Assembly: GCA_965276005.1 (NCBI GenBank)
Contig: OZ254962.1
Coordinates: 372,001-436,000 of the forward strand
Reading direction: 5' to 3'
From: G965232465 sp965276005
GTDB taxonomy: Bacteria > Pseudomonadota > Alphaproteobacteria > JAQWUY01
DNA length: 64,000 nt
Both the position numbers and the translations under genes were made by a program. A model generated the notes under the pieces. It ran no database searches. It saw nothing but the letters and a program-made list of their open reading frames with translations, and was not told the DNA's origin. Below, piece by piece: positions 62,326 to 64,000 of the stretch; positions within the stretch are counted from its first letter, which is position 1, and every line of letters begins with the position of its first letter.

Positions 62326-64000
62326 TTGCAAAACTTGCCAGAGTGGGATTTAAGCGATTTATATCAGGCTATGGACGATCCACAGCTGCAATCCGATTTG
62401 GACGCTTTGCAGGCGGATGGTGTGCGGTTTGAAACCACCTATAAAGGGCACCTCGAATCGTTGTCGGGGGACGACCTGTATACGGCTTTTCAGTGCTATG
62501 AGGATATATCCGAACGCATGGGGAAAGTTATGTCTTATGCGGGGTTGTTGCACGCCACCCACTGTACCTGTGCAGAGATAGGGGCGTTTTATCAAAACAT
62601 GGTAGAAAAAATAACAGATATTTCTACCCATACTTTGTTTTTTGCTCTGGAAATAAAGCGGTTGCCCGATGCGACAATCGCCGATAAGTTGGCGTCTAGT
62701 GTCGATTTGCAATACTATAAAACAGTTATTCGAGACGGGCGAATCGATCGCCCCTATCAGCTGTCGGACGAAGTGGAACAGATTCTACACGCAAAATCGG
62801 CTACGGGTGCCAGTGCGTGGCAACGCTTGTTTACCCAAACTATGGCGGGGTTAAAGTTTGTCGTCGATGGGGACACTTTGAATGAGAGCCAAATTTTGAC
62901 CCTAATGGGGGATAAACAGGCGGATACCCGCAAAAAAGCCACCCTTGAACTGAGTCGGGTTTTACACGAAAATATACCGCTGTTAAGCCTGATTACCAAT
63001 ACGCTGGTGAAAGACAAGGCGACTATCGATACATTTCGGGGGTTGCCCCGTCCGGTGTCCGCCCGCAACATGTCTAATTTGGTCGAAGACGAAGTTGTCG
63101 ATGCGTTGGTGCAATCGGTAAACGATTCGTACCCGCATATTTCCCATCGCTATTACAGATTAAAGGCCAAGTGGATGGGGGTGGAAAAACTGCACATGTG
63201 GGACAGAAACGCCCCGCTTCCCGCTGCGGACGACCGAATCACCCCATACAATGAAGCGGTCGACATCGTGTTAAAATCGTACCGGGCGTTTAGCGAACAG
63301 CTATACACAGTGGCAAAGACATTTTTCGACAACCGCTGGATCGATGTAGGGGCAAAGGATGGCAAACGCAGCGGGGCATTTGCCCACCCGTGTGTGCCGT
63401 CCGTCCACCCGTACTTAATGTTAAATTATTTGGGTAAAACCCGTGATATTATGACCCTTGCCCACGAATTGGGACACGGTGTCCATCAGGTACTAGCGGC
63501 TGATCAGGGGTATTTAAAATCGCAAACTCCGCTGACTTTGGCGGAAACCGCTAGTGTGTTCGGGGAAATGCTGACTTTTCGCACCCTTGTCGATGGGGAA
63601 AGCGACCCAGAAAAACGGCGAATTTTGCTGGCGGGAAAAGTGGAAGACATGATAAACACAGTGGTGCGGCAAATATCGTTTTATCAGTTCGAACAATGGG
63701 TACACGAAAACCGCAGACACGGCGAAATCAGTGCCGAACAGCTAGGCGAACAGTGGTTGCACGAGTCAAAAAATTCTTTGGGCGATGCGTTCGAATACGG
63801 CGACTATTACAAAGTGTTTTGGGCGTATATTCCCCACTTTGTCCATGCACCGTTTTATGTCTATGCGTATGCGTTCGGCGATTGCTTGGTCAATGCCATT
63901 TATGCCCAGTACCAAAACGGACACGACAATTTTGAACAGCTGTATTTCGATATGTTAAAGTCGGGGGGAACCAAACGCCACAATGAACTGGTGGCAGATT
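62314..64000 (+). CDS. pepF: M3-family oligoendopeptidase F, partial (C-terminus off the window)
   Basis: Cytoplasmic zinc oligopeptidase. ATG 62314 starts MLDILQNLPEWDLSDLYQAM, the usual PepF opening, and the frame is open to the window edge (562 codons). The zinc motif HELGHGVHQ is preceded by LMLNYLGKTRDIMTLA, and TPLTLAETASVFGEML carries the third ligand glutamate; the C-terminal part includes VRQISFYQFEQWVH and GDYYKVFWAYIPHFVHAPFY. Missing perhaps 40 residues at the end. Its leader carries a chain of overlapping seven-codon frames. Confidence 0.95.
   Translation, partial: MLDILQNLPEWDLSDLYQAMDDPQLQSDLDALQADGVRFETTYKGHLESLSGDDLYTAFQCYEDISERMGKVMSYAGLLHATHCTCAEIGAFYQNMVEKITDISTHTLFFALEIKRLPDATIADKLASSVDLQYYKTVIRDGRIDRPYQLSDEVEQILHAKSATGASAWQRLFTQTMAGLKFVVDGDTLNESQILTLMGDKQADTRKKATLELSRVLHENIPLLSLITNTLVKDKATIDTFRGLPRPVSARNMSNLVEDEVVDALVQSVNDSYPHISHRYYRLKAKWMGVEKLHMWDRNAPLPAADDRITPYNEAVDIVLKSYRAFSEQLYTVAKTFFDNRWIDVGAKDGKRSGAFAHPCVPSVHPYLMLNYLGKTRDIMTLAHELGHGVHQVLAADQGYLKSQTPLTLAETASVFGEMLTFRTLVDGESDPEKRRILLAGKVEDMINTVVRQISFYQFEQWVHENRRHGEISAEQLGEQWLHESKNSLGDAFEYGDYYKVFWAYIPHFVHAPFYVYAYAFGDCLVNAIYAQYQNGHDNFEQLYFDMLKSGGTKRHNELVAD

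Noticed and set aside
1..64000. Alternative genetic code with TGA as tryptophan
   Set aside because: TGA terminates several conserved genes at their expected ends (for example trmB and the mtaB end region), and tryptophan is encoded by TGG in conserved motifs.
1..64000. tRNA, rRNA, tmRNA, SRP or RNase P RNA genes, and insertion sequences
   Set aside because: No cloverleaf, conserved rRNA segment or transposase-like frame was found by eye; a covariance-model search would be the decisive test.

Overview
The window reads as a chromosomal segment of an alphaproteobacterium. The evidence is gene content and order: tolB-pal-tilS-ftsH-glmM, DUF3576 lipoprotein-leuS-lptE-holA, and dapF-mtaB-ftsY-yciB are arrangements typical of that class. 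The standard genetic code fits throughout, with TGA, TAA and TAG all used as stops. Genes are tightly packed, often with ATGA or TAATG overlaps, and there is no transposase, phage gene, tRNA, rRNA or CRISPR array that I can see. Many start codons were moved inside the longest open frame to match ribosome-binding sites or family N-termini.

Layout. 0-11.5 kb: end of yebC, then envelope and housekeeping genes (tolB, pal, tilS, ftsH, glmM), a dedA-like/dsbB-like pair, a ferritin, trmB and mrp. 11.5-13 kb: a small graveyard with an antitoxin-like gene, a frameshifted RelE-type toxin and a LysE-family remnant. 13-17.6 kb: DUF3576 lipoprotein, leuS, lptE, holA. 17.6-24.5 kb: an accessory stretch with a possible tiny transcription unit, a single-chain Type IIG restriction-modification enzyme, a cupin gene, and a tandem duplication that produced two peroxiredoxins and a broken cupin copy, followed by about 0.9 kb of AT-rich DNA. 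24.5-40.4 kb: dapF, mtaB, ftsY, yciB, a second decayed toxin-antitoxin locus (ParE with an in-frame stop), mlaA, clcA, uvrD, prmA, pepP, gloB, hpf, asparaginase, apt. 40.5-47.1 kb: a 2TM protein, proC, and a cobalamin nucleotide-loop cluster (cobT divergent from cobS-cobC-cobU-cobW) whose last gene is a membrane Gate-domain protein overlapping cobW. 47.1-60.7 kb: one 13.6-kb gene for a giant two-partner-secretion type adhesin. 60.9-64 kb: a secreted cyclophilin, a tiny HTH protein and the start of pepF.

Two things stand out. First, a family of roughly 129-bp hairpin-rich palindromic elements, with a further tail of about 40 bp, occurs at six loci in eight core copies, plus one possible tail remnant. 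Three copies lie head to tail at an exact 129-bp period. One copy supplies the last codons and stop of the dsbB-like gene, one shares a base of a stop codon, and one sits between two imperfect copies of the trmB 3' end. This behaviour resembles that of Rickettsia palindromic elements, although I cannot say that they are related. Second, the 4541-residue adhesin combines a haemagglutination-activity domain, 18 FG-GAP-like repeats, about nine diverged YDG/MBG-type domains, twelve nearly identical 93-94-residue MBG-type repeats with a duplicated three-repeat block, a hydrophobic glycine/alanine-rich segment and a unique C-terminal tail.

How the genes work together. TolB/Pal, LptE and MlaA maintain the outer membrane; FtsH, FtsY, YciB and GlmM serve membrane and wall biogenesis. 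CobU, CobS, CobC and CobT complete cobamides from cobinamide, which fits corrinoid salvage or the last steps of synthesis. The adhesin, restriction enzyme and decayed toxin-antitoxin loci form the accessory layer.
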